DNA of 61,166 nt from JBCBEX01 sp038528235 (GTDB lineage Bacteria; Bacteroidota; Rhodothermia; Rhodothermales; Rubricoccaceae). The DNA lies in NCBI GenBank assembly GCA_038528235.1, contig JBCBEX010000016.1, positions 1 through 61,166 on the forward strand. Direction: 5' to 3'. Under the pieces are notes generated by a model. It was given only the letters and a program-made list of their open reading frames with translations, was not told where the DNA came from and did not search any database. Both the position numbers and the translations under genes were made by a program. Positions 8,245 to 16,885 of the stretch are shown piece after piece; the stretch's first letter is position 1; every line of letters begins with the position of its first letter.

Positions 8245-11200
8245 ATGCGACTGCTCGTCTCGCTCTCGGCTGCCCTGCTCCTTTCTGTAGCCTCTGCTCA
8301 GGCTCAATCCTTCGAAGGCCTCGGCGACCTGCCAGGAGGGGACTTCCGTAGCCAGGCTTTGGCGGTCTCAGCCGATGGTATGGTCGTCATCGGACAGGGA
8401 CGCTCGGAGAACGGTATTGAGGCGTTCCGCTGGACACGCACCGGCGGCATGGAGGGCCTTGGCGGCCTACCCGGAGGAGATATGAGTAGTGGGGCAACCG
8501 ATGTCTCGGCCGACGGGTCCGTCGTCGTCGGGACCGGAGACACGGAGCGTGGAGATCAGGCGTTCCGCTGGACACGCACCGGCGGCATGGAAGGCATCGC
8601 CATCGCTTCTTCCTTCGCAGAAGGTGTCTCAGCCGATGGCACGGTCGCCGTCGGGACTGGACAAACCGAGCGTGGAGATCAGGCATTCCGCTGGAGGCTT
8701 GGCGGTGAGGTTGAGTACCTTGGCGACCTACCAGGGAGCTTCACCCTCAGCGTGGCCTATGACGTCTCGGTCGATGGTTCCGTCATCGTCGGGTACGGTA
8801 GTATCGAGAGCGGCAGGGAAGCCTTCCGTTGGACGCGGGATGGTGGCATGGAGGGCCTTGGCACCCTGCCGGGAGGGGACTTCCGTAGCGAGGCCTATGG
8901 TGTGTCCGCGGACGGCGCGGTCGTCGTCGGCCGGGGAAACTCGGAGAGTGGCATTGAGGCGTTCCGCTGGACACGCACCGGCGGCATGGAGGGCCTTGGG
9001 CATCTGTCGGGAGAATCCTTTTTCAGTCAGGCCAATGATGTCTCGGCCGACGGATCGGTCGTCGTCGGCGTGGGAACCTTAGCGAACAGACAAGCGCCTT
9101 TCATCTGGACAGCGGCCGAGGGCATGCGTGCACTGAAGACGGTCCTCGAAGACGACTATGGCCTCGACCTCTCGGGGTGGGAACTCCGAGCGGCCACGGC
9201 TGTCTCGGCCGATGGCTCGGTCATCGTAGGCCACGGCACCAACCCCAGCGGGGCCCGTGAGGCATGGCGCGCGGAGGTCCCCCGCTCGATCGCGGTCACC
9301 TACCCCAACAGCGACGTACTCGTCCCCGCTGGCGAGCCCAGCACGCTCCGGTGGACGCGCCCCAGCAGTAGTGCTCCTGTCGACGTCTACCTCCTCCCCG
9401 ACACGCTCGCACTCGACGGCGGGCCACCGCCCGAGCCGTTCCTCATCGCCAGCGAGGTCGCCGCGGACTCCCTCGTGTGGACGTTCCCGGGTACCTACCC
9501 CGATGCCTTCTTCTCCCGCGCCGCCCGCATCGCCGTGGTGGATGCGCAGAACGCGACCATCGCCGACACGTCGGCTTTCTTCCGCGTGCGCCCCTACCAT
9601 CTCGTCCGCCTCTCCGACGACGGCTCGTTCTACGTCCCCTACGAGGTCGAGCAGCACGGCTGGACCTTTGCCAACACCCAGGACGAGTTCTTCCCCGAGA
9701 GCTGGTACGCCTTCGACCCGCAGTTCAACTACTTCGGCGGCGAGGACCCCTTCACGGGTCTCCCCTACGACCCGGCCTTCGCGCTGCCGCCTGCCAACGG
9801 CCGCAACGTCGTCTTTCCCGACTGGCCGGCGTTCGCCCGCGCCTTCGGCACCGACGCTGTCTACGTAGACCTCGACCCTGGTGTGGCTGCCACCCACAGC
9901 GACGCGGCGCTGACTGCCTGGGGCAGCGCTCACGGCGGCGACACGTGGGGCGGCTCCTGCAGCGGTCTTGCTACGTCCGAGTTGCTCGCCTTCGCCCTGC
10001 GCGACGACTTCGGCAGCCGCTACCCCGCCATCGGGCCGGTGGAAACCCTTGCGACCGTCCCGATGAGTACGTCCGTGCGGGAGGCCGTCAACGAGTTGTT
10101 CGCCCATCAATACGGTGCCGAGTACAGCGACAACTTCGAAGCGGCCGCGGGGCTCGACCCCCGAACCGTGCTCGCGCTCCTCCAGGCGCGCCTACTCGAC
10201 GACGACCCGGCCGTCGCGGGGACGCTCAACCTCTTCGACGTCCAGACCTGCAGTCCGCTGGCGGTCGACGGCGGCCACGCCGTCGTCCCCTACCGGCTCG
10301 AACGCGACCCTGACCTTCCCGGGCTGTGGCTCGTCTACGTCCATGACTCCAACGAACCTGACAACGAGGACCTGGTCGTAGCGATCGACGCGAACGCGAA
10401 CCGCTGGTCGTACGGCGGCTTCGATCCGGCCTGGGGCGGGGCGTGCGGCCTGTTCCTGGGCGATCCCGTCGTAGACTTTCTGACCGAGGCAACGCCAAAC
10501 TTCCTGGTGCCCAGTGCCCCTGCGGCGACACAGCAGGACGCAGCACAGCAGGACGCGGCACGGCAAGACGCGGCACAGCAAGACGATGCGAGGCAAACTA
10601 TGGTGCCCCTCTTCGTTGGGACCCCCCCCGGGGCCGAGGTGGCCCTCTCCAACGGCATGGGTACCATCGGCTACGACGGGACCGGCATGACCAACTCGCT
10701 CGTCGGGGCGCGTCCGCATATCCCCCTCGTCGGCGGCCCCGCGCCACCCTATGGCTACACCGTCCCGCACGGGACCTATACGCTCACGCTAGGCGATGCC
10801 CCCACCGACCGCCTCGCCGCCACGTTCATTGACGACGGGGCCGGTCGCCTCACCAGCTACGACCGCAGGGACGCATCGCCTTCGCACACCGACCGCCTCG
10901 TCTACGACCCTGTCGGTGGTCCCGACGAAAATCCCCGCCTCACCCTCGGCGGCGACGCCTCGCGCTCCGTCCACGTGCGCACCGTGCTCGCGACCGCCAA
11001 CGGCGAACGCACCCTCGACGTGCGTGATCTCCGCCTCACGCCCACCGACTCGGCCTCGGTTGCCGTTCCAGACGGCTCAGACGGTCCTCGCCTCGTGATC
11101 GAGAATGCGGGAGCCGCGACGACCTACACCGTGCGACTGCGCGAGGCGGCCCCGGAGGGTGCCGCCCTGTTTATCGCCGACGTAGAGTTGGAGGCCGGCG

Positions 11201-11610
11201 CGACCCACACGGTGCGCGGTACCTGGGGCCAACTTGGCCGCGAGCCCGCCGTCCTAGAGGTCGACCTCGACAGCGACGGGGTGGCGGAGGAGACCCGCCC
11301 GCTGGCCAACCAGGTCGCCGACGAGGACCGCGCTCCAGGGCAGCCGACCGCGCCTCAACTCGCTGCTGTCTTCCCCAATCCCGCTGCTAGCCACGCGACG
11401 CTCCGCTTCGGCCTGTCCTCGCCGGGCCGGGCCGAACTGGCGGTGTACGACCTGCTGGGCCGCCGGGTCGCGGTGCTGGCCGAGGGTCCGCACGCGGCTG
11501 GCTGGCACGACGCCACGCTCGACGCCGTGGAGCTGCCGAGCGGCGTCTACGTGGCGCGTTTGGTCACAGATAGCACCGTCCAGACGCGCTCGTTCACTCT
11601 CATCCGGTGA
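8245..11610 (+). CDS. HAF-repeat exported protein with putative cysteine-peptidase core and T9SS tail
   Basis: 1121 residues. Signal peptide (1-21), then seven units of about 46 residues with the HAF-type pattern VSADGSVVVGxG ... EAFRWTRTGGMEGLG (about 24-347), an Ig-like segment (350-445), and a region with GGSCSGLATSELLAF (Cys 572), GGHAVVPY (His 678) and VYVHDSNEP (Asn 703), whose order Cys-His-Asn resembles a papain-like triad. A Gln/Asp/Ala tandem repeat follows (about 763-782), then beta-rich sequence and a T9SS type A domain (about 1035-1121). It should be exported and attached to the surface. The peptidase reading is my inference from motif order and spacing; the HAF repeats and sorting domain are clear. 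Confidence 0.8.
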   Translation: MRLLVSLSAALLLSVASAQAQSFEGLGDLPGGDFRSQALAVSADGMVVIGQGRSENGIEAFRWTRTGGMEGLGGLPGGDMSSGATDVSADGSVVVGTGDTERGDQAFRWTRTGGMEGIAIASSFAEGVSADGTVAVGTGQTERGDQAFRWRLGGEVEYLGDLPGSFTLSVAYDVSVDGSVIVGYGSIESGREAFRWTRDGGMEGLGTLPGGDFRSEAYGVSADGAVVVGRGNSESGIEAFRWTRTGGMEGLGHLSGESFFSQANDVSADGSVVVGVGTLANRQAPFIWTAAEGMRALKTVLEDDYGLDLSGWELRAATAVSADGSVIVGHGTNPSGAREAWRAEVPRSIAVTYPNSDVLVPAGEPSTLRWTRPSSSAPVDVYLLPDTLALDGGPPPEPFLIASEVAADSLVWTFPGTYPDAFFSRAARIAVVDAQNATIADTSAFFRVRPYHLVRLSDDGSFYVPYEVEQHGWTFANTQDEFFPESWYAFDPQFNYFGGEDPFTGLPYDPAFALPPANGRNVVFPDWPAFARAFGTDAVYVDLDPGVAATHSDAALTAWGSAHGGDTWGGSCSGLATSELLAFALRDDFGSRYPAIGPVETLATVPMSTSVREAVNELFAHQYGAEYSDNFEAAAGLDPRTVLALLQARLLDDDPAVAGTLNLFDVQTCSPLAVDGGHAVVPYRLERDPDLPGLWLVYVHDSNEPDNEDLVVAIDANANRWSYGGFDPAWGGACGLFLGDPVVDFLTEATPNFLVPSAPAATQQDAAQQDAARQDAAQQDDARQTMVPLFVGTPPGAEVALSNGMGTIGYDGTGMTNSLVGARPHIPLVGGPAPPYGYTVPHGTYTLTLGDAPTDRLAATFIDDGAGRLTSYDRRDASPSHTDRLVYDPVGGPDENPRLTLGGDASRSVHVRTVLATANGERTLDVRDLRLTPTDSASVAVPDGSDGPRLVIENAGAATTYTVRLREAAPEGAALFIADVELEAGATHTVRGTWGQLGREPAVLEVDLDSDGVAEETRPLANQVADEDRAPGQPTAPQLAAVFPNPAASHATLRFGLSSPGRAELAVYDLLGRRVAVLAEGPHAAGWHDATLDAVELPSGVYVARLVTDSTVQTRSFTLIR
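10531..10590. repeat. Four tandem 15-bp units within the HAF-repeat gene
   Basis: Units cagcaggacgcagca, cagcaggacgcggca, cggcaagacgcggca and cagcaagacgatgcg encode QQDAA/RQDAA/QQDDA. The unit is a multiple of three, so copy-number change would keep the frame; it forms a hydrophilic linker between the putative peptidase core and the C-terminal half. Confidence 0.85.
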
Positions 11611-11659
11611 CTCTGCACGTTTCGGTGTCCTTCCCTTGCTCCCGATTCCTCTCTACGCC

Positions 11660-12532
11660 ATGTTTGTACGCTGCCTCCTCGCTCTGCTGACGCTCGGCCT
11701 GCTCGCTGCCGCCCCGGCCACCGCTCAGCGCACCGTCGACTACCCCGCGCTCGGCCTGCAGTTCGACGTGCCCGCCGGGTGGCAGGGGCAGGAGGGCGAC
11801 GGGGTCTACCTGCTCCAGAGCGCGCAGGTCCAGGGCCTCGTCGCGCTCCTCCCCCACGAGGCCACGACGATGGGCGAGTTGGAAGCCGGCGCCCGCGAGG
11901 GCCTCGACCTCGGCGATGGGACAGCCTTGCAGCCCAATGGCACGGTTGACTCGTTCGGGGCGAGCGCGTTTGGAAGCCCAGGCGTGCGCGTCGACCTCGC
12001 GGGCATGGTCGAGTGGAACGCGGCGGAGGCGCATGCGCTGGCGCTGCTCTCACCGCATGGTGGGGGCGTGGTGATCGTGGCCGTCGCGCCCCACGGCCAG
12101 TTCTCGGACGCCTACCGCGGCTATGCCGAGGCCGTCGCCCGCAGCGTCGTCTTCGAGGCCTCCGAGACGCCGCCCGTCGTGGACGAGTGGCGCGCGGCCC
12201 TGACGGGCATGCAACTCGCCCACTTCGACACGCGCACGGGCTACGACGGCGGCACCTCGTCCCGCCGGACGCTCACCCTCTGCAACGGCTACTTCCACTA
12301 TGCCTCCTCGTATTCGGGCTACGGGGTCAACTTCGATGGATCCGGGGCCAGCACTGCGGGCAACCGCTCCGACGGTGGGACCTGGACGGTGTCGGCCGAT
12401 GCCGCCGGGACGCCCATGCTCGACCTCGTCTACGGCGATGGGACCGAGGTGTCGTATGTGCTCTCGACCGAAGACGGCAAGACCTTCCTCGACGGCGAGC
12501 GCGTGCTCCGCACCGACGGCTCGTGCGAGTGA
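11660..12532 (+). CDS. Exported protein of unknown function
   Basis: 290 residues from ATG 11660, chosen over the TTG at 11636 because the signal peptide (MFVRCLLALLTLGLLAAAPATAQ) begins there. The mature part starts with YPALGLQFDVPAGWQGQ, a pattern seen in proteins with an N-terminal lipocalin/PsbP-like module that bind or sense at the envelope, and continues with a small beta-rich domain (LTLCNGYFHYASSYSGYGV ... LDGERVLRTDGSCE). Two cysteines in the C-terminal half could form a disulfide. No sorting domain. It follows two T9SS substrates and converges with lysS. The function is not recognised. Confidence 0.7.
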   Translation: MFVRCLLALLTLGLLAAAPATAQRTVDYPALGLQFDVPAGWQGQEGDGVYLLQSAQVQGLVALLPHEATTMGELEAGAREGLDLGDGTALQPNGTVDSFGASAFGSPGVRVDLAGMVEWNAAEAHALALLSPHGGGVVIVAVAPHGQFSDAYRGYAEAVARSVVFEASETPPVVDEWRAALTGMQLAHFDTRTGYDGGTSSRRTLTLCNGYFHYASSYSGYGVNFDGSGASTAGNRSDGGTWTVSADAAGTPMLDLVYGDGTEVSYVLSTEDGKTFLDGERVLRTDGSCE

Positions 12533-12552
12533 GGGCGGTCGAATAGGGGCCG

Positions 12553-14136
12553 CTACGACTCCGCGCTCGTGTCCTCTTCGCCGCCCTGTTCACCGTCACC
12601 TTCCTCGGGACGGAGCAGCGGGAAGAGGATCACGTCGCGGATGGACGCCTGGTCGGTCATCAGCATCGTGAGCCGGTCGATGCCCATGCCCATGCCCGCG
12701 GTGGGCGGCATGCCATACTCCAGCGCGCGGAGGTAGTCGTCGTCGATGGTGTTGACGGCCTCGTCGTCGCCCTCGCTGGCGAGGCGCACCTGGTCCTCGA
12801 AGCGGGCGCGCTGGTCGAGCGGGTCGTTGAGCTCGGAGAAGGCGTTGCACAGCTCTTTGCCGTTGCAGATCAACTCAAAGCGCTCGGTGAGGCCAGGCTT
12901 GGTGCGGTGGCGCTTAGCGAGCGGCGAGAGCTCGACGGGGTAGTCCGTGATGAAGGTCGGCTGGATCAGCTTCGGCTCCACGAACTCGCCGAAGATCTCG
13001 TCGATCAGCTTGCCCGTGCCCATCGACGCATCGACCTCTAGCCCGAGGGATTTCGCGGCGGCGGCGATCTCGTCGCGCGACTTCTGGTAGAGGTCGTGGC
13101 CCGTGTGCTGCGCGATGGCGTCGAGGAGCGGCAGGCGCGGATACGGCTTGGCAAACGAGATCGCGTGCTCGCCGATGGTCACCACGGTCGTCCCGTGGAC
13201 GGCGACCGCGACCGTTTCGAGCAGGTCTTCCACGAGACCCATCATCCAGTCGTAGTCCTGGTAGGCCACATAGACCTCCAGCATCGTGAACTCGGGATTG
13301 TGGAACCGCGAGAGGCCTTCGTTGCGGAAGTCCTTGGCGATCTCGTAGACCCCGTCGAAGCCACCGACGATGAGGCGCTTGAGGTAGAGTTCGTCCGCGA
13401 TGCGGAGGAAGAGCCGCATATCAAGCGCGTTGTGGTGCGTCGTGAACGGGCGCGCGGCGGCCCCGCCGTAGATCGGCTGGAGCACGGGCGTCTCGACCTC
13501 CAGGTAGCCGCGCTCGTCGAGGAAGCGCCGGATGGCCGTGACGATGCGCGCGCGCTGCTTGAACACGGCGCGGACCTCCGGGTGGAGCGCGAGGTCGGCG
13601 TAGCGCTGGCGGTAGCGGAATTCGGGGTCCGTGACCTCGTTGAAGGTGCGCGTCTCGCCGGTCGCCTCGTCCACGAGTTCCTTCTCGACGGGCAGCGGCC
13701 GGAGGCTCTTGGCGAGCAGCGTGAAGCTCTCCGCGCGGACGCTCACCTCGCCCATGCGCGTCCGGAACACCTCGCCCTCGATGCCGACGAAGTCGCCGGG
13801 GTCGAGGAGGCGCTTGAAGACGGTGTTGTAGAAGCCCTCGGGCAGGTCGTCGCGGCGGACGTAGATCTGGATGCGGCCGGACTCGTCGGCGAGGTGGAAG
13901 AACGCGGCCTTGCCCATGACGCGCTTCGTCATCATGCGCCCGGCGATGCGCACGCGGATCGGCGCCGTGCCCTCCGTCTCGGGGTCGTGCGCCGCGTCGT
14001 CGTAGGTGTCGAGAATGTCGGCGGCGCGGTGCGTAACGGGCCACGCCTCCGACGGATACGGGGCGACCTCCGCCTGCTGGAGCGCTTCCAGGTGCTCCAG
14101 GCGGAGTTGCTCTTGTTCGGTGCGTTCGCGAGGCAT
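12553..14136 (-). CDS. lysS: Lysine--tRNA ligase, class II
   Basis: 527 residues, slightly longer than the usual 490-510 because of an acidic C-terminal tail (EEGDGEQGGEEDTSAES). Anticodon-binding OB fold about 60-165 (RVRIAGRMMTKRVMGKAAFFHL), then the class II core: motif 1 region around FLDERGYLEVETPVL, motif 2 FRNEGLSRFHNPEFTMLE (about 269-287) and motif 3 GMGMGIDRLTMLM (about 480-492). It charges tRNA-Lys with lysine in the cytoplasm. It faces the upstream exported-protein gene tail to tail, 20 bases apart, and is probably monocistronic. A TAGTTTTA element at 14216-14223 (minus strand) is a weak promoter candidate. Confidence 0.97.
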   Translation of the reverse strand: MPRERTEQEQLRLEHLEALQQAEVAPYPSEAWPVTHRAADILDTYDDAAHDPETEGTAPIRVRIAGRMMTKRVMGKAAFFHLADESGRIQIYVRRDDLPEGFYNTVFKRLLDPGDFVGIEGEVFRTRMGEVSVRAESFTLLAKSLRPLPVEKELVDEATGETRTFNEVTDPEFRYRQRYADLALHPEVRAVFKQRARIVTAIRRFLDERGYLEVETPVLQPIYGGAAARPFTTHHNALDMRLFLRIADELYLKRLIVGGFDGVYEIAKDFRNEGLSRFHNPEFTMLEVYVAYQDYDWMMGLVEDLLETVAVAVHGTTVVTIGEHAISFAKPYPRLPLLDAIAQHTGHDLYQKSRDEIAAAAKSLGLEVDASMGTGKLIDEIFGEFVEPKLIQPTFITDYPVELSPLAKRHRTKPGLTERFELICNGKELCNAFSELNDPLDQRARFEDQVRLASEGDDEAVNTIDDDYLRALEYGMPPTAGMGMGIDRLTMLMTDQASIRDVILFPLLRPEEGDGEQGGEEDTSAES

Positions 14137-14291
14137 GGCGGGAGAGGCGAGTGGAGCAGAGAGGAGAGGGACGCGCGCAGGCGCTCTGGAGAGGTGCAGG
14201 AGCGGCGGGGTGCTCTAAAACTACTGGTCTGGGGCTTCGGGCACCGTCGATACGCGGCGAAGGCGCAGCCCGCCACCGCTACGATGCACGT

Positions 14292-15443
14292 TTACGAGGC
14301 GACCGCCAGGTCTTCGAGCGCGTCGAGGAGGTGGTCCCACGAGTACCGGGCGCGCTCGCGGCGGACGCCCTCTGACAGCTGCTCGGCGAGGTCGTCGTCG
14401 AAGAAGCGCACGAGCGCGGCAGCCAGCGCGGCCGGGTCTTCGGGCGGGACGACGAGCCCCGCTTCACCGTCGGGGACTGTCTCGGCGAGGCCACCCACAT
14501 CGGTCGTGACGACGGGCCGTGCGAAGTGAAACGCGATCTGCGCGACGCCGCTTTGCGTGGCCGAGCGGTAGGGCTGCACGACCACGTCGGCTGCGGAGAA
14601 GTACGTCGCCACGTCCGTGTCGGGGATGTAGTCGGCGTCGAAGCGGACGGCGTCCCCCAACGGCGCAGCGCGCTCGCGGTAGGCGGCTTCGTCCTCGTAG
14701 AATTCCCCCGCGACGACGAGGCGCGCAGCGGGCACACGCTCCAGCACGGCGGGCATCGCGTCGAGCAGCACGTCGAGGCCTTTGTAGGCACGCACGAAGC
14801 CGAAGAAGAGCAGCACCGGTGCCTCGTCGGGCAGGCTGAGGCGGCGGCGTGCCTCGGCTTTCGGCAGCGGGTCGCCGAAGTGGTCGTAGACGGGATGCCG
14901 CACCTGCCGCACGGGGGTCTGCGCCTCGTCCACGCCCAGGCGCGCGAGGTCGGCGCGGACGCTGTCGGAGAGCACGACGAGGCCGTCGGTGGCCTTCAGG
15001 AAATAGCGCATCAGCGCATGGTCGCCGGGGCGCGGCTCGTGCGGCAGCGCGTTGTGGACGACCGCCAGCACGCGTGCGCCGTCCTTGCGCACCTGCCGCG
15101 CGACCGTCCCGAACGCAGGCGCAAAGAACGGCATCCACTGCATGAACACGACCACGTCCGGCTGCCACTCGCGGAGGTGCCGCGCCGTCCGAAACCACGA
15201 GCGCGGCCCGATGCTGTCGAGGAGCCGCGCGGCGCCTGGCTCATCGCTCCCGCCCCCACCTTCGGCGTACTGCGTCTTTCCGGGGAAGAGCAACGCTGGG
15301 TACTGCCGCGTGAACGTGACGACCTCGATGGCGGGGCCGCGCGCGCGCAGCCGCCGGGCTGTCGATTCGAGGAAGTGCGCGATCCCACCGCGATACGGCG
15401 GGGCCGGGCCGACGAGGGCTACGCGAAGCGGACGATCAGGCAC
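14292..15443 (-). CDS. Glycosyltransferase, GT4-like
   Basis: 383 residues with two Rossmann halves (GT-B fold). The N-terminal domain begins RVALVGPAPPYRGGIAHFLE, with the glycine-rich acceptor loop, and the C-terminal donor-binding domain contains LLFFGFVRAYKGLDVLLDAM (about 217-236) and the E-x7-E-like stretch with GVAQIAFHFARPVVTTDVGGLAE. No transmembrane helix; it would act at the inner face of the membrane on an activated sugar. The acceptor is unknown. The upstream gene is divergent and lysS lies 155 bases downstream on the same strand, so it does not sit in an obvious polysaccharide locus. Confidence 0.85.
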   Translation of the reverse strand: MPDRPLRVALVGPAPPYRGGIAHFLESTARRLRARGPAIEVVTFTRQYPALLFPGKTQYAEGGGGSDEPGAARLLDSIGPRSWFRTARHLREWQPDVVVFMQWMPFFAPAFGTVARQVRKDGARVLAVVHNALPHEPRPGDHALMRYFLKATDGLVVLSDSVRADLARLGVDEAQTPVRQVRHPVYDHFGDPLPKAEARRRLSLPDEAPVLLFFGFVRAYKGLDVLLDAMPAVLERVPAARLVVAGEFYEDEAAYRERAAPLGDAVRFDADYIPDTDVATYFSAADVVVQPYRSATQSGVAQIAFHFARPVVTTDVGGLAETVPDGEAGLVVPPEDPAALAAALVRFFDDDLAEQLSEGVRRERARYSWDHLLDALEDLAVAS

Positions 15444-15568
15444 CTGAGTTTATTTGGGCCAACGGGTACATTGCGGTGACGAACGCGCTGGGTGTCATGG
15501 GAGTCACACACTGGGCACCGTTCTGTCACATAGGTTGGAACGCTCTCGTATCGTTGCCGCTCTCCCAA

Positions 15569-16780
15569 ATGATCCGCACACCCTCTGCGCGCGTCCTCGT
15601 GGCGGCGGCGTTGCTCGCCGCCTCTATGCTTTCCGTGAGCGGTAGTGTGGCGGCGCAGTCGGTCCTGGATCCCGTCACACTGACGTTCCTCGAACTCCCA
15701 ACAGCGCCCACGCTCAACGCGCTCGGCGGCACGGGCGTGGCGGAGGCGTTTGGCGACCCTCACGGGTTTCTCTACAACCCGGCCCACCTCGGTGGCCTCG
15801 ACGGCGAGGTCGCGCTGGCGCTCTACCCCAGCGCGGTGGACTGGCTCGGGCTCGGGCTGGACGCGGTCAGCAACGCCGCGGCCGGCGGCCTCAGCCTCCG
15901 CGGGATCGGGCTGCCAGTGACGCTCGGCGTCGGCGTCGCCCACACGACGCTCGACTTTGGCCCGCTGCCGGTGACTGAGGCGCTCACGTTTGCGCCGCGG
16001 GACGGCTATACCGCGCTGGGCCTCGGCCTGGGCCTTGATCTACCCGTGCGCGTGCAGTTGGGTACTACCGTGCGCTTCGTCTCGTCCGAGGAGGCGGTAG
16101 GGGTGGACGCCGACAACAACGTCCTCGTCCGCGAGGTCCGCGGCACCACGCTCGATGTGGGCGCACGGCTTGAAGCGCCGGTGCTGGCGCTGCTCGGTGT
16201 GGCGCAGCAGGCCGACTTCCGCCCGAGCTTCGACCTCGCACTCGGCTACACGCAGGCCCACATCAGCACGGAGGCAGGCGGGCTGCCGCTGCCCCGAATG
16301 GCGCGCCTCGGCTACGCCGCCACGTTCGCCCTCGATCACCGCGTGCGCGGCGACGCCTACCTCCGCTTCCTCGACGCCACCGCGTCCATCCAGGCCGAGC
16401 ACCAACTCACGCGTATTGGGGACGACGGGCGTGTCTCCTATGAGTCCGTCCTCGGCGACCTCAACGTGCTGGAGAACATCCTGCTCGGCCAGGGCAGTGC
16501 TACCACGACGGCACGGCGCGGGCTGCGGCTGGCCTTCTTTGAGACGTTCGGGCTCCACTACGGCTTCTTCGACGGCTTCGGCTACGATGCCCGCCGCACG
16601 AGCGGCTTCGAAGTCCGCCTCGCTGGCGCCCTGCGCGTCTATGCGCTCTCCACGGACCATGAGCGCCTCGCTGCTCTCGCCGAACGCTTCGACGTGCGCT
16701 TCTCGACGGCGACTTACTTCGCAGGCACCCGCTCGGAGAGCCAGTTCGCGGGCTTCACGCTGCACGCGCGGCTGCCATAG
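15569..16780 (+). CDS. PorV/PorQ-like outer-membrane protein, first of two tandem paralogues
   Basis: 403 residues from ATG 15569, where the signal peptide (MIRTPSARVLVAAALLAASM) starts. After the cleavage site comes the family signature TLNALGGTGVAEAFGDPHGFLYNPAHLG, which resembles the N terminus of PorV/PorQ proteins: a membrane barrel of the FadL type. The rest consists of alternating strands expected of a beta barrel and ends FAGFTLHARLP. In T9SS-bearing bacteria PorV shuttles substrates to the attachment complex, but this protein is only a family member and not necessarily PorV. A paralogue follows 105 bases downstream. Confidence 0.7.
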   Translation: MIRTPSARVLVAAALLAASMLSVSGSVAAQSVLDPVTLTFLELPTAPTLNALGGTGVAEAFGDPHGFLYNPAHLGGLDGEVALALYPSAVDWLGLGLDAVSNAAAGGLSLRGIGLPVTLGVGVAHTTLDFGPLPVTEALTFAPRDGYTALGLGLGLDLPVRVQLGTTVRFVSSEEAVGVDADNNVLVREVRGTTLDVGARLEAPVLALLGVAQQADFRPSFDLALGYTQAHISTEAGGLPLPRMARLGYAATFALDHRVRGDAYLRFLDATASIQAEHQLTRIGDDGRVSYESVLGDLNVLENILLGQGSATTTARRGLRLAFFETFGLHYGFFDGFGYDARRTSGFEVRLAGALRVYALSTDHERLAALAERFDVRFSTATYFAGTRSESQFAGFTLHARLP

Positions 16781-16885
16781 GACACCCCTAGTATGTAGAG
16801 ACGTGTATTGGGGCTTGCGCCACGTGACGCAGGCGTTATGTTCGGCGCTCGCCTAACCCTTGCCTTTCACGCCTGTTCGCTCCCG

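Noticed and set aside
8300..9300. CRISPR-like periodicity in the HAF-repeat gene
   Set aside because: The period of about 138 bases is codon-based and encodes diverging protein repeats, with no spacers.
13096..14529. 477-residue open frame antisense to lysS
   Set aside because: lysS is unambiguous; the antisense frame is rich in Glu/Arg/His runs typical of GC-rich shadow frames.
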